Assembly: GCA_963790875.1 (NCBI GenBank) | Contig: CAWBQT010000006.1 | Coordinates: 558,001-622,000 of the forward strand | Source: AP-15 sp963790875 | GTDB taxonomy: Bacteria > Pseudomonadota > Alphaproteobacteria > ATCC43930 > CGMCC-115725 | DNA: 64,000 nt | Direction of reading: 5' to 3' | Part shown: in pieces, positions 45,377 to 54,984 of the stretch | Numbering within the stretch: position 1 is the stretch's first letter | Layout of the letters: every line of letters begins with the position of its first letter | Program-made: the position numbers and the translations under genes | Notes under the pieces: model-generated | Databases searched by the model: none | Seen by the model: only the letters and a program-made list of their open reading frames with translations | What the model was told of the DNA's origin: nothing

Positions 45377-47023
45377 TCAGGTCTCGCGGCTGGAAAAGCG
45401 CACGGTTGTCGCACGGGCGCGGTAGTCGGTCTTGACGTTGACGAAGCCGACCATGCCCTCCTCGACCTTCTTCCACGCACGCAGCAGGGCGGGGCGGATC
45501 TCCTCGGGCTCTTCGACATATTCGGCGTAGCAGCCCAAGGCCTCGGCCATCTTGTCGTAGCGCGTGTAGCCGAGATAGCGGCCGGGCTTGTTGCCCTCTG
45601 GGTCGGCGGTCCAGCCGCCGTTCAGGCTGATCACGCACAACAGCGGCAATTTGTGCCGGACCGCGGTGTCGAGCTCCATCGCGTTCTGCCCGAAGGAGCC
45701 GTCGCCGTGCAGGCAGATGACCTGCGCATTGGGCTTGGCTGCCTTGGCGCCCACCGCAAACGGCAACCCGACACCCATCGTGCCGAACGGTCCTGAGTTG
45801 AGCCGGTGGCCGGGGACAAAGGTCGGGATCGACTGCCGGCCGTAATTGAGGATCTCCTGCCCATCGACCGAGAGGATCGCCTCGCGCTGCATGAAGTTCT
45901 TGATTTCTTCGCAGAGCCGCAGCGGATGGATGTCGCCGTCGGTCGGATAGTTGCCGCCGGCACGGATGCGCTTTCGTGCTCCGCCTTCGGCCAGTTTCTG
46001 CCGCCAGGGCTGGTAGCGGTCGGCGGTGGGCGCATCCATCGCCTCGCACAATTGCTGCAATACCGATTTGCAGTCGCCGACGACCGGAATGTCGATATTG
46101 CGCGCCGAGAGGCCCAGTTCCTCGGGGTCGATCTCGATGCGCGCCAGCTTCGCGTCGGCGCTGAAGCGCGGCGGCGAGGCGTGGCCGATGACATAGTTGG
46201 TGCGCGTGCCGAGGATGATGATCAGGTCGGCCTCGCGGAACGCGTCGTTGCGCATCGTCGGGTAGGAGTAGGGGTGGTCGTCGGGGACGACGCCGCGTCC
46301 CTGCGGCGTCGTGTAGAACGGGATTCCGGCCTTCTCGACGAACGCCTGCATCTCGTCCCAGGCCTGCGACCATAAAACGCCGCTGCCCGAGACGATGACC
46401 GGCTGGCGCGCCTTGCCGATCGCGTCGACCAACGCGTTCAATGCCTTTGGTTCGGCATAGGGCCGCGCCTTGATGATCGGCCGGCCCATATAGCTCCAAT
46501 CGACCTGCGCCTCCTCGACCGTCGTGTAGAGCACGTCGCCGGGAAAATCGAGGTAGACTGGGCCGGGCTTGCCGTTCAGCGCCTTCTGGAACGCGAAATT
46601 GATCTGCTGCGGCAGGCGCTTCAGGTTATGCACGCGGTCGGCGTATTTGACGCAGCCTTCGAGCGCCTTGACCTGGTCGATCTCTTGGAAGACCTGGCGG
46701 CCGAACTGGCCGATCGGGCTCGACCCGCCGAGTGCCACGACCGGGCAGCAATCGATCAGCGCATTGGCAAGGCCGGTGCTGAAATTGAGCGTGGCAGGCC
46801 CGCTCGCCGCCATGCACACGCCCGGCCCCTGCGTCACCCGCGAATAGGCCTGCGCCATATAAGCGGCACCCTGTTCGTGCCGGGTGTCGATGAGCCGAAT
46901 GCCCTCCCTGATGCATAACGACTCGGCGTCGAGCATCGGTCCGCCCATGATGAAGAAGATGTCCTTGACGCCTTGCGCCTTCAGGCATCGGGCGAGGATC
47001 TCGTTACCGCTCAGTTCCGCCAT
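45377..47023 (-). CDS. Thiamine-diphosphate 2-hydroxyacyl-CoA lyase/acetolactate synthase-like enzyme
   Basis: 548 residues from ATG 47023 with GAGGAG upstream. ThDP catalytic Glu in LIDTRHEQGAAYMAQAYSRV (about 50); central nucleotide-binding-like domain FREADLIIILGTRTNYVIGH; ThDP/Mg motif CLHGDGSFGQNAMELDTAVR with ISLNGGW. PQGRGVVPDDHPYSYP is shared with oxalyl-CoA decarboxylase and 2-hydroxyacyl-CoA lyase. A class III CoA-transferase gene lies 139 bp upstream on the same strand, echoing the oxc-frc pair of oxalate degradation. I cannot tell whether the substrate is oxalyl-CoA, another 2-hydroxyacyl-CoA or pyruvate. Confidence 0.8.
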   Translation of the reverse strand: MAELSGNEILARCLKAQGVKDIFFIMGGPMLDAESLCIREGIRLIDTRHEQGAAYMAQAYSRVTQGPGVCMAASGPATLNFSTGLANALIDCCPVVALGGSSPIGQFGRQVFQEIDQVKALEGCVKYADRVHNLKRLPQQINFAFQKALNGKPGPVYLDFPGDVLYTTVEEAQVDWSYMGRPIIKARPYAEPKALNALVDAIGKARQPVIVSGSGVLWSQAWDEMQAFVEKAGIPFYTTPQGRGVVPDDHPYSYPTMRNDAFREADLIIILGTRTNYVIGHASPPRFSADAKLARIEIDPEELGLSARNIDIPVVGDCKSVLQQLCEAMDAPTADRYQPWRQKLAEGGARKRIRAGGNYPTDGDIHPLRLCEEIKNFMQREAILSVDGQEILNYGRQSIPTFVPGHRLNSGPFGTMGVGLPFAVGAKAAKPNAQVICLHGDGSFGQNAMELDTAVRHKLPLLCVISLNGGWTADPEGNKPGRYLGYTRYDKMAEALGCYAEYVEEPEEIRPALLRAWKKVEEGMVGFVNVKTDYRARATTVRFSSRET

Positions 47024-47162
47024 CTTGGTCTCTCCTCTCTTTGATGACCCGTTTTCTTGTTGCGCCCTCGTACCCGCCCGGCGCTTCGCGTGCCGGTCCC
47101 CCACCCTCCCGCAGTGGCGAGAGGGGGCCGAACGTAGCGAGGCGGGCGAGGGCGACAACTCG

Positions 47163-48386
47163 TCAGATCGTGCCTTCCCGGCGCAAGGCTTCGACATCGC
47201 CGGCGCTCATGCCGAGCCATTCGCCGAAGACCTCTTCGGCGTGCTGGCCGAGGAGCGGCGCCGGTTCGAGCTTGGGCGGCGCCCCATCGAAGCGCACCGG
47301 CCAGCTCGGCATCTTGAACGGCCCTGTCGAATGCTGCATCACCTGCAGGATGCCGCGCTGCGCGAAGCTCGGCTCGTTCATCAACTCCATCGTGTCGAGC
47401 ACGGCGCCTGCCGGCACGCCAGCGGCCCCGATCAGCCGCATCGCCTCGTGCTTGTCGTGTCGGCGGGTGAAGTCCGCGACGAGGGTATCGACCTCGTCGC
47501 GGCGCTGGCGGCGCGCCTCGATCGTCTCGTAGCGCGGATCGGCGATCAGCTCCGGATGGCCGATCGCCTTCAGAAGATTGTGCCAGTGATCGCGCTGGCG
47601 GGCGAACACATAGACCCAATCATTCGGTCCGCCCGGCGCGCAAGGGAAGAGGCCGGCGGGCGGCGGCGAGCCGGTGACGCTACGCGATCCGGCGCGACCC
47701 GCGGCCTTGCCGGTCACCGCCTGCTGCTGAAAGGCGATGCGGATGTAGTGCAGCATCGCGTCCTGCATCGCCACCTGCAGCCGGCGGCCTTGGCCGGTCG
47801 TCTTGCGCTCGTACAGAGCGCCGAGGATGCTGATCGCCATCAGCATGCCGGTGCCGGTATCGCCCAATGACGGGCCGGGCTTGCAGGGCGGCCCGTCGGG
47901 CTCGCCGGTGATGCTCATCGTGCCGCCGCAGGCCTGCGCGATCATGTCGAAGGCGAGGTTTCGTTCGTACGGGCTGCCCTCGCCGAACCCTTTGACCTGG
48001 CAATAGATGATGCCGGGGTTGAGGGCGCGGATCGCGTCATAGCCGAGGCCGATGCGTTCGATCGTGCCGGGCGCCATGTTCTCGACCATGACATCGGCAC
48101 GGCGCGCCATGTCCTTGACGAGGGCGAGTCCGCGTTCGGATTTGAGGTCGACCGTGACTGATTTCTTGTTGGCGTTGAACTCGAAGAAATAATACGAGTC
48201 CGGACTGCCCTCCGGCCCGACAAAGGCGGTGCGGCCGGGCTCGCCGCCTTTCGGGTTCTCGACCTTGACGACTTCGGCGCCGAGCCAGGCGAGCGCCTCG
48301 GTCGAGGTGGGGCCGGCCTCGAATTGCGTCAGGTCGAGCACCTTGACGCCGGCCAGACATTTCAGCCGCACGCTCGTTTCATCCAT
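47163..48386 (-). CDS. Class III (CaiB/formyl-CoA transferase type) CoA-transferase
   Basis: 407 residues from ATG 48386 with AGGAG upstream; the much longer open frame is an artefact. Family features: GVKVLDLTQFEAGPTSTEAL, LGAEVVKVENPKGGEP, the catalytic Asp region around FGEGSPYERNLAFDMIAQA, and the C-terminal GVPAGAVLDTMELMNEPSF. These enzymes move CoA between carboxylic acids by an aspartyl anhydride. With the adjacent ThDP lyase the pair could activate and cleave a dicarboxylic or 2-hydroxy acid. Divergent from argC. Confidence 0.9.
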   Translation of the reverse strand: MDETSVRLKCLAGVKVLDLTQFEAGPTSTEALAWLGAEVVKVENPKGGEPGRTAFVGPEGSPDSYYFFEFNANKKSVTVDLKSERGLALVKDMARRADVMVENMAPGTIERIGLGYDAIRALNPGIIYCQVKGFGEGSPYERNLAFDMIAQACGGTMSITGEPDGPPCKPGPSLGDTGTGMLMAISILGALYERKTTGQGRRLQVAMQDAMLHYIRIAFQQQAVTGKAAGRAGSRSVTGSPPPAGLFPCAPGGPNDWVYVFARQRDHWHNLLKAIGHPELIADPRYETIEARRQRRDEVDTLVADFTRRHDKHEAMRLIGAAGVPAGAVLDTMELMNEPSFAQRGILQVMQHSTGPFKMPSWPVRFDGAPPKLEPAPLLGQHAEEVFGEWLGMSAGDVEALRREGTI

Positions 48387-48515
48387 CTCGACGCTCCTCG
48401 ACGATTTTGCATGCGTACGATAGCCCACCAAATCGGGGCAGGGGTATCCAAACCATTTTGCGGATTCTGCCGGTTGGGATAGTAAGCGCCTTCCTGTCGT
48501 TGCGGGGGCACGCCG

Positions 48516-49454
48516 ATGGCGAGCAATCAACCAAGGGTCTTCATCGACGGCGAAGCCGGCACGACGGGTCTCGGCATCCGCAACCGACTCGAAATGCTGC
48601 CCGGGATTGCGCTGCGCAGCCTGCCCGCGGAGCGGCGCAAGGACCCGTCGGCGCGGCGCGACATGATGGCGGCGTGCGACCTCGTCGTGCTGTGCCTGCC
48701 GGATGATGCGGCGCGAGAGGCGGCGGCGCTGGCCGGGGCGCTGGGCGCCGACGCGCCGAAATTGCTCGACGCCAGCACCGCCCACCGGACCGCGGCCGAA
48801 TGGACATACGGCTTTTCGGAAATGGCGCCCGACCAGCCTGGGCAGATCGCGGCGTCGGACAAAGTCGCCAATCCCGGCTGCTACCCGATCGGCGCGATCG
48901 GCCTCTTGCGCCCGCTGATCAAAACCGGCCTCATCCCGCCCGACCACCCGATCACGATCAACGCGGTCAGCGGCTATTCCGGCGGCGGCAGATCGCTGAT
49001 CAAGGCGCATGACGGTGCCGGCGGGCCGGCCTTCGAGCTGTACGGGCTCGCCCTCGAACACAAGCACGTGCCGGAGATCGAACGCTTCGCCGGGCTGTCG
49101 CGGCGGCCGATCTTCGCCCCCTCGGTCGGCCATTTCCGCCAGGGCATGCTTGTCTCGGTGCCGCTTTACCTCGACGACCTGCCGGCGAGGCCCGCCGGCG
49201 CCGATCTGCGGCAGGCCTTGCGCGCCTTTTACGAGGGTTCGGAGCATGTAAAGGTCGCGGTCGGCGGCAACGACGGCAAGCTCGAGCCGGAGGCCCTCAA
49301 CGACACAGACGCACTCGAGCTATACGTCTATGCGAACGAGAGGCGCCGCCACGCCGTGCTCGTCGCCCGTCTCGACAACCTCGGCAAAGGGGCGTCAGGG
49401 AACGCGGTGCAGAATTTGCGGCTGATGCTGGATCTCAACCCCGGGTCAAACTGA
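48516..49454 (+). CDS. argC: N-acetyl-gamma-glutamyl-phosphate reductase, short type
   Basis: 312 residues from ATG 48516. NADP-binding start RVFIDGEAGTTGLGIRNRLE, active-site Cys in KVANPGCYPIGAIGLL (about 118), and SGYSGGGRSLI and LGKGASGNAVQNLRLML, all diagnostic of the short type 2 ArgC found in proteobacteria. It reduces N-acetylglutamyl phosphate to the semialdehyde in arginine synthesis. No other arg gene is in the window. Confidence 0.95.
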   Translation: MASNQPRVFIDGEAGTTGLGIRNRLEMLPGIALRSLPAERRKDPSARRDMMAACDLVVLCLPDDAAREAAALAGALGADAPKLLDASTAHRTAAEWTYGFSEMAPDQPGQIAASDKVANPGCYPIGAIGLLRPLIKTGLIPPDHPITINAVSGYSGGGRSLIKAHDGAGGPAFELYGLALEHKHVPEIERFAGLSRRPIFAPSVGHFRQGMLVSVPLYLDDLPARPAGADLRQALRAFYEGSEHVKVAVGGNDGKLEPEALNDTDALELYVYANERRRHAVLVARLDNLGKGASGNAVQNLRLMLDLNPGSN

Positions 49455-50200
49455 TCCCGACGTCGGCCATACACAGCACCCCGTTCTTGATCGCACTCAG
49501 CACCTAGCGCCTGACGGCGGCGTGGCCCAGCCGCGGGCGACGCGATGATCAGGGCCCCCCCCACCCACCTCCCACCCACCTCCGGGTCCTTGGGGGCCTT
49601 GGTCCTTGGGGGCCTTGCCGCTTGTCCCCGTCGAAGGGGTTCCATTCCGTTTCGCTGTGAGCCAGGCCGATCCTCGAAGATCGAGCGCCCTCTCTCGATC
49701 GTATTGTGTGCCGGTCTGCCGGTCGACGCTACCGAAGGTTGGCGAATTTTGCACAATCGACCGACAAGCAAGCGGTCATCGGCGACATGCGCTCGGCGAC
49801 GGATAAGACGACACGGGACGGCACAAAGGTAGCGGCCGCATGCCCATTTAGGGTCTGCGTCGAAATTTTGGCAGGCGTATTTGACGTGGCACCGTGTGTC
49901 GAAAACGTTAGTCGGCGCCGAGCGGAATATCGGGCTGGGGCTGTCAACCCCAAGCGGGGCATGGGCCGCTGCTGGTCGGTGACCGCGGCCTCGTCTTCGC
50001 CGATGTTGTCGACGGCGGAGGCAAGGTCCGTCTCGGCGATCCCGCTTGGCTCGCCGAAGGGCATGACATGCCAACCGGCACCGCGTTCGGTGTCAAATCG
50101 GCGCGCTGACGTGGGCGGGCCTGCGTCAAGCCGGTCGACGCTGCGATCGAGCGAGCCACCGGCCGTGCGAAGACGGGTTCCGACTAGAAAAGTGGCCGCA
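49455..50200. other. 745 bp without a supportable gene; G-rich element inside
   Basis: Several open frames exist on both strands (for example 49729-50268 minus) but none has a ribosome site or family pattern. A short plus-strand frame near 49950-50109 (GPLLVGDRGLVFADVV, then GKVRLGDPAWLAEG) reads like the end of a beta-rich protein. It may be a gene remnant but is too short to call. Confidence 0.4.
49555..49617. repeat. G-quadruplex-forming run and 16-bp tandem repeat
   Basis: On the minus strand four G-runs (complement of 49555-49562, 49564-49566, 49571-49573, 49575-49577) are separated by loops of 1, 4 and 1 bases, fitting a G-quadruplex consensus. Immediately after, GTCCTTGGGGGCCTTG is repeated head-to-tail at 49586-49601 and 49602-49617. 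Located 100 bp past the argC stop. Confidence 0.7.
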
Positions 50201-51031
50201 TCATCGCCGCCACTTTCCGCGCCGTCGGTTCGCGGTGTCATGCGATAGATGGGCGCGGGCCTCGGCATCTAGGCGAAGGCGGATGCTGTCGTCCTCCTCG
50301 GCTTCGGTTGCATCGTCATAAAGACCGAGAACCTCTGCCACTCCGCCGCCGGCGCGGATGCCACCGTCATCCACCCAAATCACCCGGTCACACAAGCTTC
50401 TGATCTGCTCCATATCGTGCGTAACCATGATCAGCGTCCCGCGGCACCGGAACAATTCGATGAAGGCGAAGCATTTTCGTCGGAAAGCGGCATCCCCGAC
50501 CGCCAGCGCTTCATCGACGATCAGTATATCGGCTTCGGCATGAGCGCAGATCGCGAAGGCCAGCCGTGAGCGCATTCCGGTGGAATAGAGCCGCACCGGT
50601 TGATCGAGAAACGGCCCGATCGCGGCAAATTCGGCGATCGACGGCAGACGGCGCAGAAGCTCCGATCGGCGCAGTCCGAGCACCGCGCCGCCGATCATCA
50701 CGTTTTGGCGGCCCGTCATCTCCCAATCGAAGGCGGCGCCAAGCGCCAAGATCGGCGCGATCCGTCCCGCCACTTTCAAATCTCCACAAGTCGGCCGCGA
50801 GATCCCGCACAGCAGCCGCAAGAGGGTAGTCTTGCCGGCACCGTTCCGTCCGATGATCCCGACCGCTTCGCCCCGTCGTATCTGCAGGTCGATATCGCGC
50901 AGCACCCAATATTCCACGTAAAACCGATGGATGCTGCCAAATAACATTTGTTTTACTTGGTCGGTCCGGCGCGCATAGAGCTGATAGGCTTTGCCCAGGC
51001 CGCGGCATTCGATCGCTATTTCAGATGACAT
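50201..51031 (-). CDS. Polysaccharide ABC exporter, ATP-binding subunit (KpsT/Wzt-like)
   Basis: 276 residues. Walker A IGRNGAGKTTLLRLLCGI, signature region LYSTGMRSRLAFAICAHAE, Walker B ADILIVDEALAVGDAAFRRK and the switch His in MVTHDMEQIRSL. The N-terminus YWVLRDIDLQIRRGEAVGII is the KpsT/Wzt type. These subunits power export of capsule or O-antigen chains across the inner membrane. No Wzt-type carbohydrate-binding C-domain, so KpsT-like. Its ATG lies 11 bp inside the permease gene, so the two are coupled. Confidence 0.93.
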   Translation of the reverse strand: MSSEIAIECRGLGKAYQLYARRTDQVKQMLFGSIHRFYVEYWVLRDIDLQIRRGEAVGIIGRNGAGKTTLLRLLCGISRPTCGDLKVAGRIAPILALGAAFDWEMTGRQNVMIGGAVLGLRRSELLRRLPSIAEFAAIGPFLDQPVRLYSTGMRSRLAFAICAHAEADILIVDEALAVGDAAFRRKCFAFIELFRCRGTLIMVTHDMEQIRSLCDRVIWVDDGGIRAGGGVAEVLGLYDDATEAEEDDSIRLRLDAEARAHLSHDTANRRRGKWRR

Positions 51032-51887
51032 CGATCAGGATGCCCTTGTATCGCTCGAAGACGGCATAACCGCCGCAACAAGCCCCGAGCGACACGATAA
51101 GAAATCCGCAACAGGCCCAGGCGGGGGGGAAGTCGCCGCCGAGGGCTGCGGCACGAGCCATCTCGATCGCCGTTCCGAGCGGGTTGAAGTAGGCGAGCAC
51201 CCGCAGATCACCGGGCAGGTCCGTCACCCGATAGAACACCGGCGTCGCAAACATCGCCAAGGGAACGAAGGTAATCATCAAATAAGAGATGTCGCGGGTG
51301 AAGGCCCCGATTGCCGCCAGGAACCACACGATCCCGAGCAGCAACAGGACGACCGGCGCCAGGACGAACGGCAGCAGCAGGACGGAGAGCGGCGGTATTC
51401 CATAGAGCGCGAGTCGGAAGACGATCAGGACGGCAAAACTGATGCCGGCATAGCTCAGCGCGCGTAGCACCGCGGTCCAGGCCAGGGTCTCGCTTGGAAA
51501 AATCGACGTTTTCAGGAACCACGCGTGTTCGTGCATCAGCAACGGAGCACGGCAGCAAAGTTCGGCGAACAGGCCGAAGACGATAAGGCCGACAAAAGTA
51601 GAGAGGGCATAGCTCGACGTGCTGGCGTGCGCCGACGCCAGCGGCAACCGCATTGCTTTGGTAAAGGTCGCAGTGTAGATCGCCAGCGTAATCAGCGGCC
51701 CGATGACGGCCCATGTCCAGCCAAAGGCGGACCCGCTGAACCGGTCTGCCAGCTCCCGACGCAGCACCGCCAAGATCAATTCGCGGTAGCGCCATCCGAT
51801 GCTCAGCGGCGCCAATGTCCACTTGTTGCGCCGCGCCCTGCGTCTGCCCCGGAGGAATTGGACGATAGGGAAGGGGCCAATGGCCAT
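51021..51887 (-). CDS. Polysaccharide ABC exporter, permease subunit (KpsM/Wzm-like)
   Basis: 288 residues, six membrane helices of ABC-2 type. The N-terminal amphipathic segment RYRELILAVLRRELADRFSG precedes FGWTWAVIGPLITLAIYT. The C-terminal FATPVFYRV, YFNPLGTAIEMARAAAL matches KpsM/Wzm permeases. Pairs with the downstream ATPase to export a lipid-linked or capsule-type polysaccharide. Divergent from the LptF/G-like gene. Confidence 0.92.
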   Translation of the reverse strand: MAIGPFPIVQFLRGRRRARRNKWTLAPLSIGWRYRELILAVLRRELADRFSGSAFGWTWAVIGPLITLAIYTATFTKAMRLPLASAHASTSSYALSTFVGLIVFGLFAELCCRAPLLMHEHAWFLKTSIFPSETLAWTAVLRALSYAGISFAVLIVFRLALYGIPPLSVLLLPFVLAPVVLLLLGIVWFLAAIGAFTRDISYLMITFVPLAMFATPVFYRVTDLPGDLRVLAYFNPLGTAIEMARAAALGGDFPPAWACCGFLIVSLGACCGGYAVFERYKGILIDVI

Positions 51888-52144
51888 GCGTTGTTACCCC
51901 GTTGCTGCTCCCCCGTCCGCGGCCCGGCGACCCCGTCGGCGGAAATGCGCTGTAGGACCGGCCTGATCCTGCAATCGAATCGGTTCGACAACCGGAAGCT
52001 CCCTGCATCGCCTCAAAAATGGCGCGCCGCGCGCCGTTAGGATACATTATTGGCGAGAGAGCAGCCGCGCCGTGCGTCGATCCTCGTGTCTGGCCGGGAG
52101 GACCGAGCCAGGAGTCCAACCGCGTCCAGAGGACCAACCGGGGG

Positions 52145-53290
52145 GTGCTCCTGATTACAATATATCGCCATATGCTCGGCCGGCTGGCCGCGACAACCGC
52201 CGCGATCATGTCAGTGATCGTTGCCGAGCAGCTTCTCGAGAAATCGCAAGCGCTCTGCAACCTTGTGATCGCCGGGGCGCTTCCACTCGATCGGCTCCTG
52301 TTGATCTGGCTCTACTTCATGCCTATCATCTTCTATCATGCAACTCCCGAGATCGTCTCGATTGCCGTCGCCTGGCGATATCATCGATGGATTGAGAATT
52401 TTGAAATCTTGACCTTACGATGCGCCGGGCGCAGCTCTTGTCAGATCGCTTGTCCCGGGATTGTCGCTGCGGTGCTCGCCGCGTCGTTTTGCAGCTTTAA
52501 TTCGCTGTGCCTCCTGCCGCTGAGCTGGAGGAGCCTCGAGGAGCTTCATTCCACGGCCCTTGCAAATCCGGGCCTCTTTGCGCTGCAGCCGGGGTATCAG
52601 CAAGAAATCGCCCCCGGCTTATCGATTGGGTTTGTCGGACGCGGCCGCGACGGCACAACACTAAAGAACGTCGTCGTGCTGGATAGTCGGAACTCACACT
52701 CCGTCACCGAAATTTGGGCGCGGCGCGGACGCCTTCTCCGAAGCGACGAAGACTGGTCGGTGCGGTTCGAAGCCGGAGCCTACAGTGTCCGGACCGCCGG
52801 CGGAACCACGGAGGTTGGATTCGGCACCCTCTCGCTGCCGCTGGGAAGGGGCACGCCGCCGGCGCGCCCGCGCGGTTTTTATGAAGAATCCATTACACGG
52901 CTGCTCAATCCGCCGAGCGAAGTCAGGAAAGACGTGCGGGCCTCGGCGCGATGGCAGGCCGAGGGGAACCGCCGCATCATCAACCCGCTGCTCTGCGTCG
53001 GCAACGTTGTGCTCGTGCTGGGTTTGTTGGTCCCGAGGCGAGAGCGAAACACGCGGCTGAAGACGCTGTTTGCCATCGCGGTGGCTTCGGCGCTGGCGAC
53101 AAATTTCCTGCCCGATCCGATCGTCTCGATCGCGGTACGTGACAGCGAATTCATGCCGCTTCTCTATTTGCTGCCTGTGGTGCCGATGCTCGCGGGGTGG
53201 CTGCTCTTGGCGGGAAGCGATGTGGGGTATTCGCTGTTTCCGGGCGTCTGCGGGAGCCCGACACAGCGGTCGAGCCGGATCGTCGCCTGA
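52145..53290 (+). CDS. LptF/LptG-family permease
   Basis: 381 residues from GTG 52145; ATG 52172 would remove the start of the first helix. The family layout is visible: N-terminal helix ITIYRHMLGRLAATTAAIMS, two more helices (DRLLLIWLYFMPIIFYHAT, IVAAVLAASFCSFNSLCLLPL), a large periplasmic beta domain (about 150-290), and three C-terminal helices. LptF and LptG extract LPS from the inner membrane with LptB. This is a diverged single copy, without lptB or its partner nearby, so it may serve the local polysaccharide or be an ordinary Lpt component placed apart. Confidence 0.75.
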   Translation: MLLITIYRHMLGRLAATTAAIMSVIVAEQLLEKSQALCNLVIAGALPLDRLLLIWLYFMPIIFYHATPEIVSIAVAWRYHRWIENFEILTLRCAGRSSCQIACPGIVAAVLAASFCSFNSLCLLPLSWRSLEELHSTALANPGLFALQPGYQQEIAPGLSIGFVGRGRDGTTLKNVVVLDSRNSHSVTEIWARRGRLLRSDEDWSVRFEAGAYSVRTAGGTTEVGFGTLSLPLGRGTPPARPRGFYEESITRLLNPPSEVRKDVRASARWQAEGNRRIINPLLCVGNVVLVLGLLVPRRERNTRLKTLFAIAVASALATNFLPDPIVSIAVRDSEFMPLLYLLPVVPMLAGWLLLAGSDVGYSLFPGVCGSPTQRSSRIVA

Positions 53291-53492
53291 CCATGCCGCG
53301 CGCAAGTGCGATTCTACCACGCGAAGGGAGCTAGCCCCGAGCAACATTGAGTCCAAGCAGGCCATCCACCGATCATCAGCGGTGGCTCGGGTCGGAAATC
53401 GACGATCTCTTCCCGTCCCTCGGTTATCGGCGGCGTTCCCAAAAAGAGCTGACGAGTCACGTGACGATCGGGGGCGGCCGAGTTTTTATTCG

Positions 53493-54938
53493 TTATCGAT
53501 CGAGGTCTCGACTTTCGACTTCCGTCGTGAAGCGGGTGGCGTCCCAGAACCTCGATTTCGGCAGGCTCGCAGGACGGTCGAGCCGAAACGGTTTCCACCT
53601 TTCGTTAGCAGGCGCATCGATCAGGGCGTGAACGCGGCCTTCAGGCGCGAGCAGGAGCGACATGGCGCAAATTTCCGAATACCAAGTCATCTCTTTCCAC
53701 AGAATGGGGTTGAGCACGTCTGCGGTTTCCAGCGCTGTCCGCCACGGAACCAGCCCTTTCGATCGCGCGATGACGCGTGTCACGGCGCCGGCCGTCGTGG
53801 CCCACTGCCGGGTCATCATGATTTGCGCTACGCTCTGAGTGAGCAGCAATCCACACAAAACCAGGAGAGCCGATTTTGAAAGCAGGAATTCCGGTTTCAC
53901 ATCGCTTCTCCAAGCCGCCCACAATCCGAACGAAAGCAACGTAGTGCCGAGCACGGGCCAGCCACGCCCCTCGAATTGAGAGACAGGAGTAATTGTCCAT
54001 TCCGGGACGAACAGGAATAACATTGCAGCGACGACGCAGAAGCTCATAAAACTCATCACAATAGATCGGATTTCTTCTCCATTACCTTCTGTGAAGACGA
54101 CCCGTAAAACGCTGACGCACGCGGCAATCGTGGAAAACGCCGTGATGTTTACCCCATTCCTTTCGACGAATGCCAAAGCAATAAAACCAATCAGGAAATC
54201 CACAAGATTTGTGGGTGCACGAGGGTGCAGAATGACTGACGTCAGATAACAGACCGACCATATAGCCGCGCCAAATATTGCGAATTGCGTCAGTAAGTGG
54301 ACGGCGGAGCCACCACGCATACGTGCGAGGGCGATGACGGCAATCCCAACGAAGAATACAGCCGCCAATTCGTGGGTTGCTGCTCCCAGCGCAGTAAAAC
54401 AAACAGCAAAAAATGTTCCCCAGAAGCTGTTCGTCCGAAATAATACCAGAAAAAAGGTTATCCATAGCAAACAGGATGCGATCATTCCCTCGCCGATGGC
54501 AGCGAGGCTGGTCATCGGCAATAGGGCGACCAGATTGATCAGAGGACCGACGATCCATCCCTTCTCCTCACGAGGAAGAATCCACCAGCAGCTAGCGGTC
54601 AGGATGATGGGCCAACCCAAGGCACCCAGAGTGAACAGTCGTGCTAGCGTCGGCAGGTCCGTGACGCCGACTCGGATCCCGAGGATGAGGAACGACTGCT
54701 GGAGCAGCTGAACCAGCTTTCGCGCGGGTTCCAAGAGATAAAAATCTTCAGAAACAAGAATATGTACCAAATAGTTAGAGCCGTCTGCGAACATTTCTCG
54801 CATTTCGGATACCGAATACGCCATCGTTGCCGTCGAAGATATGATGGCCAACAGAAATACGTTGTTAATGGTGATGAGTCGTGATGCATTTGGCAGAGTG
54901 AACCATTTAATAAGAGCGATTTGGAGGTTTGGCACCAA
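53493..54938 (-). CDS. Polytopic membrane protein of unknown function
   Basis: 481 residues with about eleven hydrophobic segments from residue 25 to about 390 and a soluble C-terminal 90 residues (LETADVLNPILWKEMTWYSE onward). The overall pattern resembles membrane-embedded glycosyltransferase or polymerase-like proteins (large loops between helices near 55-85), but no diagnostic motif is visible. The DNA is notably more AT-rich than the first 50 kb, like other genes of this region, suggesting transfer. It lies between the LptF/G-like gene and an SDR remnant. Confidence 0.6.
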   Translation of the reverse strand: MVPNLQIALIKWFTLPNASRLITINNVFLLAIISSTATMAYSVSEMREMFADGSNYLVHILVSEDFYLLEPARKLVQLLQQSFLILGIRVGVTDLPTLARLFTLGALGWPIILTASCWWILPREEKGWIVGPLINLVALLPMTSLAAIGEGMIASCLLWITFFLVLFRTNSFWGTFFAVCFTALGAATHELAAVFFVGIAVIALARMRGGSAVHLLTQFAIFGAAIWSVCYLTSVILHPRAPTNLVDFLIGFIALAFVERNGVNITAFSTIAACVSVLRVVFTEGNGEEIRSIVMSFMSFCVVAAMLFLFVPEWTITPVSQFEGRGWPVLGTTLLSFGLWAAWRSDVKPEFLLSKSALLVLCGLLLTQSVAQIMMTRQWATTAGAVTRVIARSKGLVPWRTALETADVLNPILWKEMTWYSEICAMSLLLAPEGRVHALIDAPANERWKPFRLDRPASLPKSRFWDATRFTTEVESRDLDR

Positions 54939-54984
54939 TTCTCTCCTCAGGTACTACGCCTAGCGGTACACATATCTCTGTGAA

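Noticed and set aside
49729..50268. 179-codon minus-strand frame
   Set aside because: Overlaps the end of the ABC ATPase gene on the same strand and has no recognisable features; a competing plus-strand reading looks at least as protein-like.
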